From: Verrucosispora sioxanthis
GTDB taxonomy: Bacteria > Actinomycetota > Actinomycetes > Mycobacteriales > Micromonosporaceae
Reading direction: 5' to 3'
Assembly: GCF_010560025.1 (NCBI RefSeq)
Contig: NZ_SAIY01000001.1
Span: forward strand, 1-64,000
DNA length: 64,000 nucleotides
The notes beneath the pieces were generated by a model. The model made no database searches. It was not told where the DNA came from and saw only the letters and a program-made list of their open reading frames with translations. The position numbers and the translations under genes are program-made. Shown piece by piece: positions 1 to 7,206 of the stretch (positions are counted from its first letter, which is position 1; every line of letters begins with the position of its first letter).

Positions 1-71
1 TCAGACAACCCACCACAGGCCACCATCCGGGGCACCACAACCCGACCACAACCGCACCGGGCACTTTTACT

Positions 72-100
72 ACGTTACCCGCTGGTTTCTGTCGTGTCAA
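72..100 (-). promoter_or_regulatory. Strong sigma-70-type promoter reading out of the window
   Basis: On the minus strand a perfect -35 TTGACA (95-100) is followed by a 17-base spacer and -10 TAACGT (72-77). It is among the closest matches to the housekeeping consensus that I see in this GC-rich window. It points towards base 1 and has no start codon before the edge, which fits a long-leader gene such as an rRNA operon. That target is an inference. Confidence 0.6.
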
Positions 101-409
101 ACCGACTTGCATCGGTCTGTCGCAACTTCCACCCATTTCTCCGGGCACCACGATCAAGCCGGCTCTCGCCATTCCTGTCGTGGTTGTGGCAGGCCAGCCG
201 TTGCGGTCTCCCGCGAGCGCGCCTGGGGCCCTGCCGGTCGTCAACCATACCCGGTCGGTTTCGCCCCGCCAAATCCGCCTCCCGACGAATCTGGGGCACC
301 ACCCGGTTCGAGCGCCTGGCCGTAGCCTCTTGGCCCGAAAGGTCTACCTGCACTCCGGCCTGAGGCTTTCGCCCCGTTCGTCCGTTCCGCGCTGGCAGAG
401 AGAAAGTTA

Positions 410-447
410 CGCGCCCGGCGGATTGATCGTCAAATCCGTCGGGCGCG
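410..447 (-). terminator. tyrS terminator hairpin
   Basis: Inverted repeat with 15-base arms (410-424 and 433-447), one G.U-type mismatch and an 8-base loop. On the minus strand it is followed by a pyrimidine-rich tract (CTTTCTCTCT). It lies 27 bases past the tyrS stop codon. Confidence 0.75.
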
Positions 448-473
448 TCCCGCGTCACACCTGCCGGGCAGCG

Positions 474-1766
474 TCAGGACTCGACCTCCACACCGGCGAA
501 GGAGCGCTTGCCCCGCCGGAGCACGAGGTACCTGTCGTGCAGCAGATCCGCCGGCGAGACCACAGCGTCCGCCGCGACGACGCGGACGTTGTTGACGTAG
601 GCGCCGCCTTCGGCGATCACCCGCCTGGCCTCCTTCATGCTCGGCACCAGGCCGGACTCCTTGAACAGGGTGGCCACGTCCGGCAGGTCGGCGAGGCGTA
701 CCAGTCCGGCCTCGGTGAGGGCGGCGCGCAGCGTCACCGCCGACAGCTCGTCAAGTGAGCCCCGACCGAAGAGCGCCTGACTGGCCGCTACCACCTGTGC
801 CATCTCCCGCTCACCGTGCACCAGGGTGGTCAACTCCTCGGCGAGAGCGCGCTGAGCGGCCCGGGACGCCGGCCGCTCCGCCGTCTCCTTCTCCAGCTCC
901 TCCAGTTCCTCCCGGCTGCGGAAACTGAAGTAGCGCAGGTAACGGCCCACGTCCCGGTCGTCGACGTTGATCCAGAACTGGTAGAAGGCGTACGGGCTGG
1001 TCATCTCGGGATCGAGCCAGATCGCGCCGCCCTCGGTCTTGCCGAACTTCGAGCCGTCCGACCTGGTCACCAGCGGGGTGGTGAACGCCTGGACCGGCCC
1101 GAGCCCGCGTCGCCGGACGTAGTCGACTCCGGCGGTGATGTTTCCCCACTGGTCCGAGCCACCGAACTGGAGCTGGCAGCCGTGCCGCCGGTGCAGCTCG
1201 AAGAAGTCGTTGGCCTGGAGCAGCTGGTAGCTGAACTCGGTGAAGCTGATCCCGCTCTCCAGCCGGGCCCGGACCACCTCACGGGCCAGCATCCGGTTGA
1301 CGGGGAAGTGCTTGCCCACGTCACGTAGGAACTCCACCACCGACATCTCGCCGGTCCAGTCCAGGTTGTTGACCAGGCGGGCGGCATGGTCCCCGGTGTA
1401 CGACACGAAGGGCGCGAGCTGGTCACGGATCCGCTGCACCCAGCTCGCCACGACCTCCGGCGGGTTGAGGGTCCGTTCCGCGCTCTCCTTCGGATCGCCG
1501 ATCTGACCGGTCGCCCCGCCGACCAGCAGCAGCGGCCGGTGCCCGGCGAGTTGGAGGCGACGGGCGGTGGTGACCTGCATCAGGTGGCCGACGTGCAGGC
1601 TCGGCGCGGTCGGGTCGAAGCCTACGTAGAAGGCGGCTCCCGGGCCGTCGAGCAGCGTGCGCAGCTCGTCCGGATCGGTGGAGTCCTGGAGCAGACCCCG
1701 CCAGCGCAGGTCATCGGTTAGGGAGTCCCGCCGGACCGGCGGGAGGGTGCTGTCGGTCACGGTCAC
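474..1766 (-). CDS. tyrS: Tyrosyl-tRNA synthetase
   Basis: Class I aminoacyl-tRNA synthetase that charges tRNA-Tyr in the cytoplasm. The 430-residue product has the usual length. The HIGH motif appears as HVGH (residues 58-61), the tRNA/tyrosine-site region contains GGSDQWGN (202-209), and the KMSKS loop is KFGKT (240-244), as in bacterial TyrRS. The C-terminal ~70 residues form an S4-type RNA-binding domain. The start is GTG at 1766. It is transcribed alone and ends at a strong hairpin. A divergent thioesterase gene begins about 80 bases upstream. Confidence 0.97.
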   Translation of the reverse strand: MTVTDSTLPPVRRDSLTDDLRWRGLLQDSTDPDELRTLLDGPGAAFYVGFDPTAPSLHVGHLMQVTTARRLQLAGHRPLLLVGGATGQIGDPKESAERTLNPPEVVASWVQRIRDQLAPFVSYTGDHAARLVNNLDWTGEMSVVEFLRDVGKHFPVNRMLAREVVRARLESGISFTEFSYQLLQANDFFELHRRHGCQLQFGGSDQWGNITAGVDYVRRRGLGPVQAFTTPLVTRSDGSKFGKTEGGAIWLDPEMTSPYAFYQFWINVDDRDVGRYLRYFSFRSREELEELEKETAERPASRAAQRALAEELTTLVHGEREMAQVVAASQALFGRGSLDELSAVTLRAALTEAGLVRLADLPDVATLFKESGLVPSMKEARRVIAEGGAYVNNVRVVAADAVVSPADLLHDRYLVLRRGKRSFAGVEVES

Positions 1767-1846
1767 CGATTGTCCCCCATCAGCCCGGTCCGGCCCTACC
1801 GGGTTCCGGCGACAGGCACCGGCACTAGGCTGACGAGTCCAAGATC

Positions 1847-2254
1847 GTGGAGGTGGCCGTGGACGTGTCGACGATGTCGGGTGGCTTCTTCGCCCTGCTC
1901 GGACTGGAGTTGGACGAGATCAGCGGGGACCGGGTCACGATCCGCTGGCGGGTCCGCCCGGAGCTGCACCAGCCGTACGGCATCCTGCACGGCGGGGTTC
2001 ACTGCTCGGTGGTGGAGACGGCGGCGAGCCTGGGGGCCGGTGTCTGGCTGGGTGAGCGCGGGCGGGTGGTCGGGGTGTCCAACCAGACCGACTTCCTACG
2101 GGCCGTGGGCGAGGGTGAGCTGGTCGCGGTCGGCACCCCGGTGCACCGGGGGCGGAGTCAGCAACTGTGGCAGGTGGAGATCACGGACGCGGACGGGCGG
2201 CTGGTCGCCCGCGGCCAGGTCCGCCTGCAGAACCTCTACCCGACCGCCGACTGA
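1847..2254 (+). CDS. PaaI-type hotdog-fold thioesterase
   Basis: The 135-residue product matches the small hotdog thioesterases of the PaaI/YdiI group, which hydrolyse acyl- or aryl-CoA esters. The signature HGGVHCSVVETAAS (about residues 47-60) holds the conserved His-Gly-Gly and the helix Glu of the active site. The tail VARGQVRLQNLY is typical of the last beta strand. The frame opens at GTG 1847, but an in-frame ATG at 1874 is an equally good start. The physiological substrate cannot be told from sequence, and no pathway neighbours give a clue. Confidence 0.85.
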   Translation: MEVAVDVSTMSGGFFALLGLELDEISGDRVTIRWRVRPELHQPYGILHGGVHCSVVETAASLGAGVWLGERGRVVGVSNQTDFLRAVGEGELVAVGTPVHRGRSQQLWQVEITDADGRLVARGQVRLQNLYPTAD

Positions 2255-2409
2255 CAGGGCGGGTAGAACACCGTCGGCCCGGAACCGGGCGCACCCCGAC
2301 CGCCGCTCATCGTCGCCGCCATGCCTGAGCGGCGCTGAAGGCGGTTTCGGGTAGATGGCGGCTTTCGCGGCGTTATCGTCGCGTCGATGACCGAGCCCGC
2401 ACCGCCGAC

Positions 2410-3636
2410 GTGAGGAAGCTTCTCGCCGCCACGCTCGGCATCCTGTCCGCGGTCGGCGGCTTCGTCGACATCGGCGACCTGGTCGCCGCCGGTCAGGCCG
2501 GGGCCCGCTTCGGCATGGGGCACACCTGGGTGCTGCTGCTCGGGGTCGTCGCCATCTGCGCGTACGCGGAAATGGCCGGACGGATCGCGGCGGTGACCGG
2601 GCGGGCGGTGTTCGACCTGGTCCGGGAGCGGCTCGGCGCACGGATGGCACTGCTCAACCTGGTGGCGTCGTACCTGGTCACGGTGATCACCCTGGCCGCC
2701 GAACTGGGCGGGGTGGCGCTGGCGTTGCGGCTGGCCACCGGCGTGCCGTACCTGCTCTGGGTGCCGGTCGCCGGGATCGCGGTCTGGCTGGTGCTGTGGC
2801 GGATGCGGTTTCCGGTGATGGAACGGGTCTTCGGGCTGGCCGGACTCGCCCTGGTGGTGTTCGCCGTCGCCCTGTTCTGGCTGCCGACCGACTGGGCGGC
2901 GCTCGGCCGCGGTGCGGTGACACCTGGCGACTCGGGTCAGGGATGGGGGGCGTACTGGTTCGTCGCGGTGGCGCTGTTCGCCTCGACGGTCAGCCCGTAT
3001 GAGGTCTTCTTCTTCTCCTCAGGTGGGGTCGAGGAACGGTGGAGCGCCACCGACCTGGCCGACGCCCGCTTCGGCGTGCTCGTCGGCTTTCCGATCGGCG
3101 GCTTCCTCGCGCTGTCCCTGATCGCCACGGCGACGGTGGTGCTGCGTCCCGCCGGCCTGTCGGTGGACGGCCTCGACCAGGTCGCGCAGCCGGTGGTGCT
3201 GGCCTTCGGCTCGGCCGGCCTGGCCGTGGCCGCATTGGCGTTCTTCGCGGTCACCTTCGGTGCCGCGTTGGAGACCGGTCTGTCCGCCGCGTACGCCGCC
3301 GCGCAGTACTTCGGCTGGCAGTGGGGCAAACGGGTGAGCCCGCACGAGGCGGCCCGCTTCCACACGGTGCTGCTGGTAAGCGTGCTGCTCGGGGTGCTCA
3401 TCCTGCTCACCACGGTCGACCCGGTGACCCTCACCGAATACATGCTGATCATCAGCGCGGTGGCGTTACCGCTGATCTACCTGCCGATCCTGGTGGTCGC
3501 CAACGACCGCACGTACCTCGGTGACCGGGTCAACGGCCGAGCTCTCAACCTGCTGGGCGCGGTGCTGTTGCTGGTCATCCTCGCCGCCTCGATCGTCGCC
3601 GTGCCGCTGGCGATCGGTACGAGGATGGGCCAGTGA
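2410..3636 (+). CDS. NRAMP-related divalent cation transporter lacking canonical metal motifs
   Basis: Polytopic membrane protein of 408 residues with about 11 hydrophobic segments and the NRAMP fold pattern. In true NRAMP Mn/Fe transporters TM1 carries DPGN and TM6 carries a conserved Met in A-x-x-MPH. Here the TM1 motif reads D-I-G-D (residues 20-23) and the TM6 region reads STVSPYEVFF, so the Asn and the Met ligands are both absent. This resembles the NRAMP-related magnesium transporters (NRMTs), which lack the Met, so a hard-cation (Mg) substrate is plausible but inferred. It overlaps the downstream PRC-barrel gene by 4 bases. The GTG start at 2410 follows a short ATG frame at 2387 that ends in TGA just before it. 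Confidence 0.75.
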   Translation: MRKLLAATLGILSAVGGFVDIGDLVAAGQAGARFGMGHTWVLLLGVVAICAYAEMAGRIAAVTGRAVFDLVRERLGARMALLNLVASYLVTVITLAAELGGVALALRLATGVPYLLWVPVAGIAVWLVLWRMRFPVMERVFGLAGLALVVFAVALFWLPTDWAALGRGAVTPGDSGQGWGAYWFVAVALFASTVSPYEVFFFSSGGVEERWSATDLADARFGVLVGFPIGGFLALSLIATATVVLRPAGLSVDGLDQVAQPVVLAFGSAGLAVAALAFFAVTFGAALETGLSAAYAAAQYFGWQWGKRVSPHEAARFHTVLLVSVLLGVLILLTTVDPVTLTEYMLIISAVALPLIYLPILVVANDRTYLGDRVNGRALNLLGAVLLLVILAASIVAVPLAIGTRMGQ

Positions 3637-4013
3637 GGATCCAGATCAGCCAGGAGCTGCTCGACCGGCAACTGGTCGACCGGGACGGGCGGCTGATCGG
3701 CAAGGTCGACGACGTGGAGTTCGCGCTCGACGCGGACGGGGTGCCGTACCTGCGGTCGTTGCTCAGCGGGCCGGGCGCGCTCGGGCAGCGGGTCGGCGGT
3801 CGCCTCGGCCGGATGCTGGTGCTGACCGCCGAGCGATTCGTCACGGACCGGCCGATGGCGCCGCTACGCATCCCGTACGCGCTCGTCGAACGGGTCGACA
3901 GTGCGGTGTGGCTGCGGGTGCGGGCCGACGAACTGCCCACCTCGCCGGTGGAGCAGTGGTTGCGCCGGCACGTGATCGATCGGATTCCGGGAGCGCACCG
4001 TGCGAGCGGGTGA
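3633..4013 (+). CDS. PRC-barrel domain protein 1
   Basis: Soluble 126-residue protein. The opening section (ISQELLDRQLVDRDGRLIGK then VDDVEFALD) has the beta-barrel pattern of PRC-barrel domains, with the turn D-x-x-G-R-L-I-G-K-V-D-D-V typical of the family. PRC barrels are small binding modules found in RimM, photosynthetic reaction-centre H subunits and as cytosolic appendages of some Mg transporters. The GTG start overlaps the transporter stop by 4 bases, and the next PRC gene overlaps this one by 14 bases, so the three are translationally coupled. A regulatory subunit of the transporter is the simplest inference. Confidence 0.7.
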   Translation: MRIQISQELLDRQLVDRDGRLIGKVDDVEFALDADGVPYLRSLLSGPGALGQRVGGRLGRMLVLTAERFVTDRPMAPLRIPYALVERVDSAVWLRVRADELPTSPVEQWLRRHVIDRIPGAHRASG

Positions 4014-4329
4014 CCTGTTGGGGCGTACCGCGTACGACCCTCAGGGCCGGCGCGTGGGTCGGGTGGTGGACCTCGTGCTGCGCGGCCCTGCCGACGGCCC
4101 GCTGCGGCTGACCGACCTGGTCGTCACCCGGCACTGGTACGGCCGGTTGAGTGGACGGCTCATCGGTCCGCAACGGCACCCGTCCGGCCCCTGGGCGATC
4201 CGCGCGCTGGCCCGACTGCTCGCTCGGAGCACCTGGCAGGTGCCGGTGCACCGGGTGCGGTTGGACCCACCGCTGCCTGGTCGGCCCGATCCGGGTCGGC
4301 CGCACGACGCCGACCCGGATCCTGCCTGA
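4000..4329 (+). CDS. PRC-barrel domain protein 2
   Basis: A 109-residue protein beginning MRAGDLLGRTAYDPQGRRVG then RVVDLVL, again the PRC-barrel pattern (D-x-x-G-R-x-V-G-R-V-x-D-L). The C-terminal third is rich in Pro, Arg and Asp and looks disordered. It overlaps PRC-barrel protein 1 by 14 bases in another frame and closes the three-gene operon. It ends 40 bases before the convergent CNNM/CorC-type gene. Two separate PRC proteins beside one transporter suggest a hetero-pair that gates or senses ions at its cytosolic side. This is inferred. Confidence 0.65.
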   Translation: MRAGDLLGRTAYDPQGRRVGRVVDLVLRGPADGPLRLTDLVVTRHWYGRLSGRLIGPQRHPSGPWAIRALARLLARSTWQVPVHRVRLDPPLPGRPDPGRPHDADPDPA

Positions 4330-4369
4330 GCAGGCCGTGCGTGGCTGCGCCGGCGGCCGGCACGGTTTC

Positions 4370-5770
4370 TCAGTGCCGGGTGCCGTCCAGCACCGACGGG
4401 GAGTCGGCCGGCGGGCCCGCCGCGTCGTCCGGCTGCGCCTCGGGCTCCTCCGGCGCTGCCGGCCCGGTCGTCTCGGCAGCGTCCGGGTCCGCGGGTCCCG
4501 TTGCCGTACGACGCAGCCGGACACCGGAGACCGCGCGGTCGTCGGCGAGCGTCACCTCCAGCCGCCAGCCGTCGACGGTGAGCTGCTCCCCGGCGTGGGG
4601 GATCCGGCCGAGACCGGCCAGCAGCAGCCCGGCCACGGTGGTGTAGTCGCCGTCCGGCCGCCCGGGCAGCTCCACGCCGATGTCGGGCAGGTCGTGGACG
4701 GGGAAGGTGCCCGGCAGCAGCAGTGCCCCGTCGGCGTCGGTGCGGACCGCACCGACATCCCGGTCGGTCTCGTCGTAGATCTCCCCGACGATCTCCTCGA
4801 GGATGTCCTCCAGGGTGACGATGCCCTCGACGGCGCCGCGCTCGTCGACCACCAGGGCCATGTGCTGGCGTTCGGCCTTGAACCGGCGCAGCGCGTCGAC
4901 CACCGGCACCGAATCCGGCAGCAGCAGCGGCGGGCGGGCGTACTCGTCGACCGGCTGATCGTCACCGACGCCGACCAGGTCCCGCAGGTGGATGACGCCC
5001 ACCGAGTCGTCCAGGCCGCCGTGGCGTACCACCGGCGCGCGGGAGTGCCCGGAGGCGGCCAGCACGAGTCGGGCGGCCTCCGCGGTGGTGCCGCTGTCCA
5101 GGCAGAAGACCCGCAGCCTCGGCACCAGCACCGCCCGCAGCCTGCGCTCGGCGATCTCCACCGCGCCGGCGATGATGGTCTGCTGCTCCTTGGTGAAGCC
5201 GTGGTGGCCGGCCACGATGTCGCGCAGCTCGTCCGGACTGATCTCGTCCCGCTCGGGCTTGGGGTCTAGGCCGACCAGCCGTACCACCAGGTCGCTGGTG
5301 GCACCGAGCACCCAGACGACCGGCCGGGTGAAGGCGGCGAGCAGATCCAGCGGACGGGCGACGAGCAGCGCCCACCGCTCCGGGACCTGCATGGCGATCC
5401 GCTTCGGGGCCAGCTCACCGAAGACCAGGGTGACGAAGGTCAGCACCAGCGTGACGAGGACCACGGAGATCGGGCCGGCGGCCCGGCCGAAGACGCCGTC
5501 CAGCAGGGGAACCAGCGGCTTGGCCAGTGACACCGCGGCGGCGGCCGAGGCGAGGAACCCGGCAAGCGTGATGCCGATCTGGATGGTGGCCAGGAACCGG
5601 TTCGGATCGCGGGCCAGCCGGGCCAGCACCCGACCCGTGCGCCCGCTGCGTTCCAGTCGCTGGACCTGGCTGTCGCGCAACGACACCAGCGCCAGCTCGC
5701 TGCCGGCGAAAATCGCGTTCACCACGATCAGGACCGCGACCAGGGCCAGCTGGCTCCAGTAGCTCTGCAC
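4370..5770 (-). CDS. CNNM/CorC (HlyC)-family membrane protein with CBS pair
   Basis: 466 residues with the full family architecture: DUF21/CNNM transmembrane domain (about 1-195, opening with a hydrophobic helix then F-A-G-S-E-L-A-L-V-S-L), a CBS-pair (about 210-335, with GIVTLEDILEEIVGEIYDE), and a CorC_HlyC domain (about 350-435). The family is linked to magnesium or cobalt efflux and homeostasis, and the old name haemolysin is misleading. The last ~45 residues are an acidic Pro/Ala tail. It converges on the NRAMP-related/PRC operon, so the two units form one metal-ion neighbourhood. Confidence 0.88.
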   Translation of the reverse strand: MQSYWSQLALVAVLIVVNAIFAGSELALVSLRDSQVQRLERSGRTGRVLARLARDPNRFLATIQIGITLAGFLASAAAAVSLAKPLVPLLDGVFGRAAGPISVVLVTLVLTFVTLVFGELAPKRIAMQVPERWALLVARPLDLLAAFTRPVVWVLGATSDLVVRLVGLDPKPERDEISPDELRDIVAGHHGFTKEQQTIIAGAVEIAERRLRAVLVPRLRVFCLDSGTTAEAARLVLAASGHSRAPVVRHGGLDDSVGVIHLRDLVGVGDDQPVDEYARPPLLLPDSVPVVDALRRFKAERQHMALVVDERGAVEGIVTLEDILEEIVGEIYDETDRDVGAVRTDADGALLLPGTFPVHDLPDIGVELPGRPDGDYTTVAGLLLAGLGRIPHAGEQLTVDGWRLEVTLADDRAVSGVRLRRTATGPADPDAAETTGPAAPEEPEAQPDDAAGPPADSPSVLDGTRH

Positions 5771-5892
5771 GCCTGGTTCTCCCTCGCTGGACCACGCCCC
5801 GTGGCGCCGCCGGTGGCGGCCCCGCCGGCGTAGCGGAGCCTATGCCCACTCGCTCCGGCGGTGAATCATCACCAGGTGGGGCGGGGGCGCGC

Positions 5893-6528
5893 TCAGCCCT
5901 GCGGCAGCGCCGGCGCCGGCAGGTCCAGCACGTACGACTCCCCCGCGCGGCGGAACCCGAGGCGGTGGTAGTACGGGGCGATCATGCCCGGCGGGCTCAG
6001 CACCTGACGGAACCCACGGTCGGTGAACAGGCTGCTGCGCCGGTAGACGAACTCGCCGGGGGTGAAGTCACGAAACGGTGGGGTGACGTAGTCCAGGTCG
6101 ACCTGGGCCACCCCGTCTCCGACGTCGCGGACCAGCACCACACCGACGACCTCGTCGGCGCGTACCACGAGGAAGGCCGAACGATCGACCGGCCGGTCCG
6201 GACGGAAACCCGGGTTGAACCGGGCGATGTCGGCGGCGTGCTCCCGCAGCGTGTGGGCCAGGAACGCGTCGTCGGCACCCACCTGCACCACCTGGTAGGT
6301 CTGCTCGTCGTGGCGGGTGGTGAGCAGCCGCCGCAGGTACCAGATGTTGATCACGGCCAGCACCACGTTCAGCCCGACCATGGGCCACACCCGGATCGTG
6401 GCGTTGTAGCCGATCAGGACGGCACAGCCGACCAGGTTGAGGGCGCGCAGCCGCAGAATGCGCGTCTGCAGCAACGACCAGACCAGCAACGCGGAGCCGG
6501 CCCAGCCGACCAGTTCCAGCCAGTTCAC
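5893..6528 (-). CDS. YgjV-like membrane segment fused to a GNAT-like domain
   Basis: 211 residues. The first ~75 carry three hydrophobic segments in the YgjV pattern (W-x-G-S-x-L-L-V-W-S-L-L-Q, then N-L-V-G-C-A-V-L-I-G-Y-N, then GLNVVLAVINIWYL). The following ~135 residues are soluble and resemble an acetyltransferase fold, ending YYHRLGFRRAG then YVLDL, as in GNAT C-termini. No function is known. The acetyl-CoA binding loop is not clear, so it may be a non-catalytic relative. Confidence 0.65.
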   Translation of the reverse strand: MNWLELVGWAGSALLVWSLLQTRILRLRALNLVGCAVLIGYNATIRVWPMVGLNVVLAVINIWYLRRLLTTRHDEQTYQVVQVGADDAFLAHTLREHAADIARFNPGFRPDRPVDRSAFLVVRADEVVGVVLVRDVGDGVAQVDLDYVTPPFRDFTPGEFVYRRSSLFTDRGFRQVLSPPGMIAPYYHRLGFRRAGESYVLDLPAPALPQG

Positions 6529-6576
6529 CCCGCGAGGGTAGTCGCTGCCCTGGTCAGGCCGGGTGCCAGGGGCGGA

Positions 6577-7077
6577 TCACGCCGGGTCGGTGTCGGGTGC
6601 GGCCGGCAGTTCCAGGACGTACTCGTCGACGTCGTGACCGCGACCCGGGGCGTACGCCCGGTCGGTTCCCCGGACGACGAAGCCGCAGCGGCGCAGCACC
6701 GCCAGCGACGCGGCGTTGTCGGTGACCGTCCGCGCGAACAGTGGCCGGCGGGTGACCTCCCGCAGCAGCGCGGTCAGGGCGCGGGTGGCGTAGCCACGGC
6801 CCCAGTGCGCCCGGTCGATCCAGTAGCTGACCTCGAACTCGTCGCCGACCGGGAAGGCCAGCACGTGACCGACCACCGTGCCGTCGACGGTCACCGTGCG
6901 GGCCAGGTTGTCCGGGCCGGTGAGGATGCGGACCCAGTGCGCGGCGAACGCCCGCCGGTCCGTCGGGTCCGCGGCGCCGAACGCGGCCATCCGGCTGGCC
7001 TCCGGGTCGAGCTGGTGCGTGAAGAACTCCACCAGGTCGTCCTCACGCACCGGGCGCAGCCGCAGGTCATGGGTCAC
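6577..7077 (-). CDS. GNAT-family N-acetyltransferase (RimJ/RimL type)
   Basis: 166 residues from GTG 7077, where the text THDLRLRPVREDD begins in the usual place. An upstream frame to 7110 exists but adds unlike sequence. The GNAT motifs are present: EVSYWIDRAHWGRGYATRAL (motif A, acetyl-CoA pyrophosphate loop R/Q-x-x-G-x-A as R-G-Y-A) and ASLAVLRRCGFVVRG (motif B). The family acetylates protein N-termini, antibiotics or small amines. The substrate here is unknown. The gene is divergent from ppdK. Confidence 0.85.
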   Translation of the reverse strand: MTHDLRLRPVREDDLVEFFTHQLDPEASRMAAFGAADPTDRRAFAAHWVRILTGPDNLARTVTVDGTVVGHVLAFPVGDEFEVSYWIDRAHWGRGYATRALTALLREVTRRPLFARTVTDNAASLAVLRRCGFVVRGTDRAYAPGRGHDVDEYVLELPAAPDTDPA

Positions 7078-7099
7078 CGGCCGACCATACGCGTTCCGA

Positions 7100-7119
7100 T
7101 TGGGGACCACCGACCCGGT
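7100..7119. promoter_or_regulatory. DosR/DevR-box-like palindrome upstream of ppdK
   Basis: TTGGGGACCACCGACCCGGT matches the DosR consensus TTSGGGACTWWAGTCCCSAA at about 14 of 20 positions, including both GGG/CCC cores at the right spacing. It lies 88 bases before the ppdK start, in the GNAT/ppdK divergent region. A similar site precedes the P-ATPase. The match is by eye and the regulator itself is not in the window. Confidence 0.4.
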
Positions 7120-7206
7120 TCGGATCGGCTTTCGGCCCTGACCCCGCCAGCGGCGGTGTTGCTACCAACGAGGCAGAGGCATCGACGGCGAAGTGGAGGC
7201 CCGGTC

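Larger units (their letters stand above)
1..473. other. Non-coding region downstream of tyrS
   Basis: No convincing gene is seen. A 127-codon minus-strand frame across 75-458 is very rich in Arg, Gly and Asp, has no recognisable domain and overlaps both the tyrS terminator and a strong promoter, so I do not call it. On the minus strand the stretch holds the tyrS terminator (410-447) and then a consensus-like promoter (72-100) that reads off the left edge, so a highly expressed transcription unit (possibly an rRNA operon) probably starts just outside the window. Confidence 0.6.

Noticed and set aside
75..458. 127-codon minus-strand frame upstream of the left edge
   Set aside because: Composition is Arg/Gly/Asp shadow-like, no domain, and it crosses a terminator and a strong promoter.
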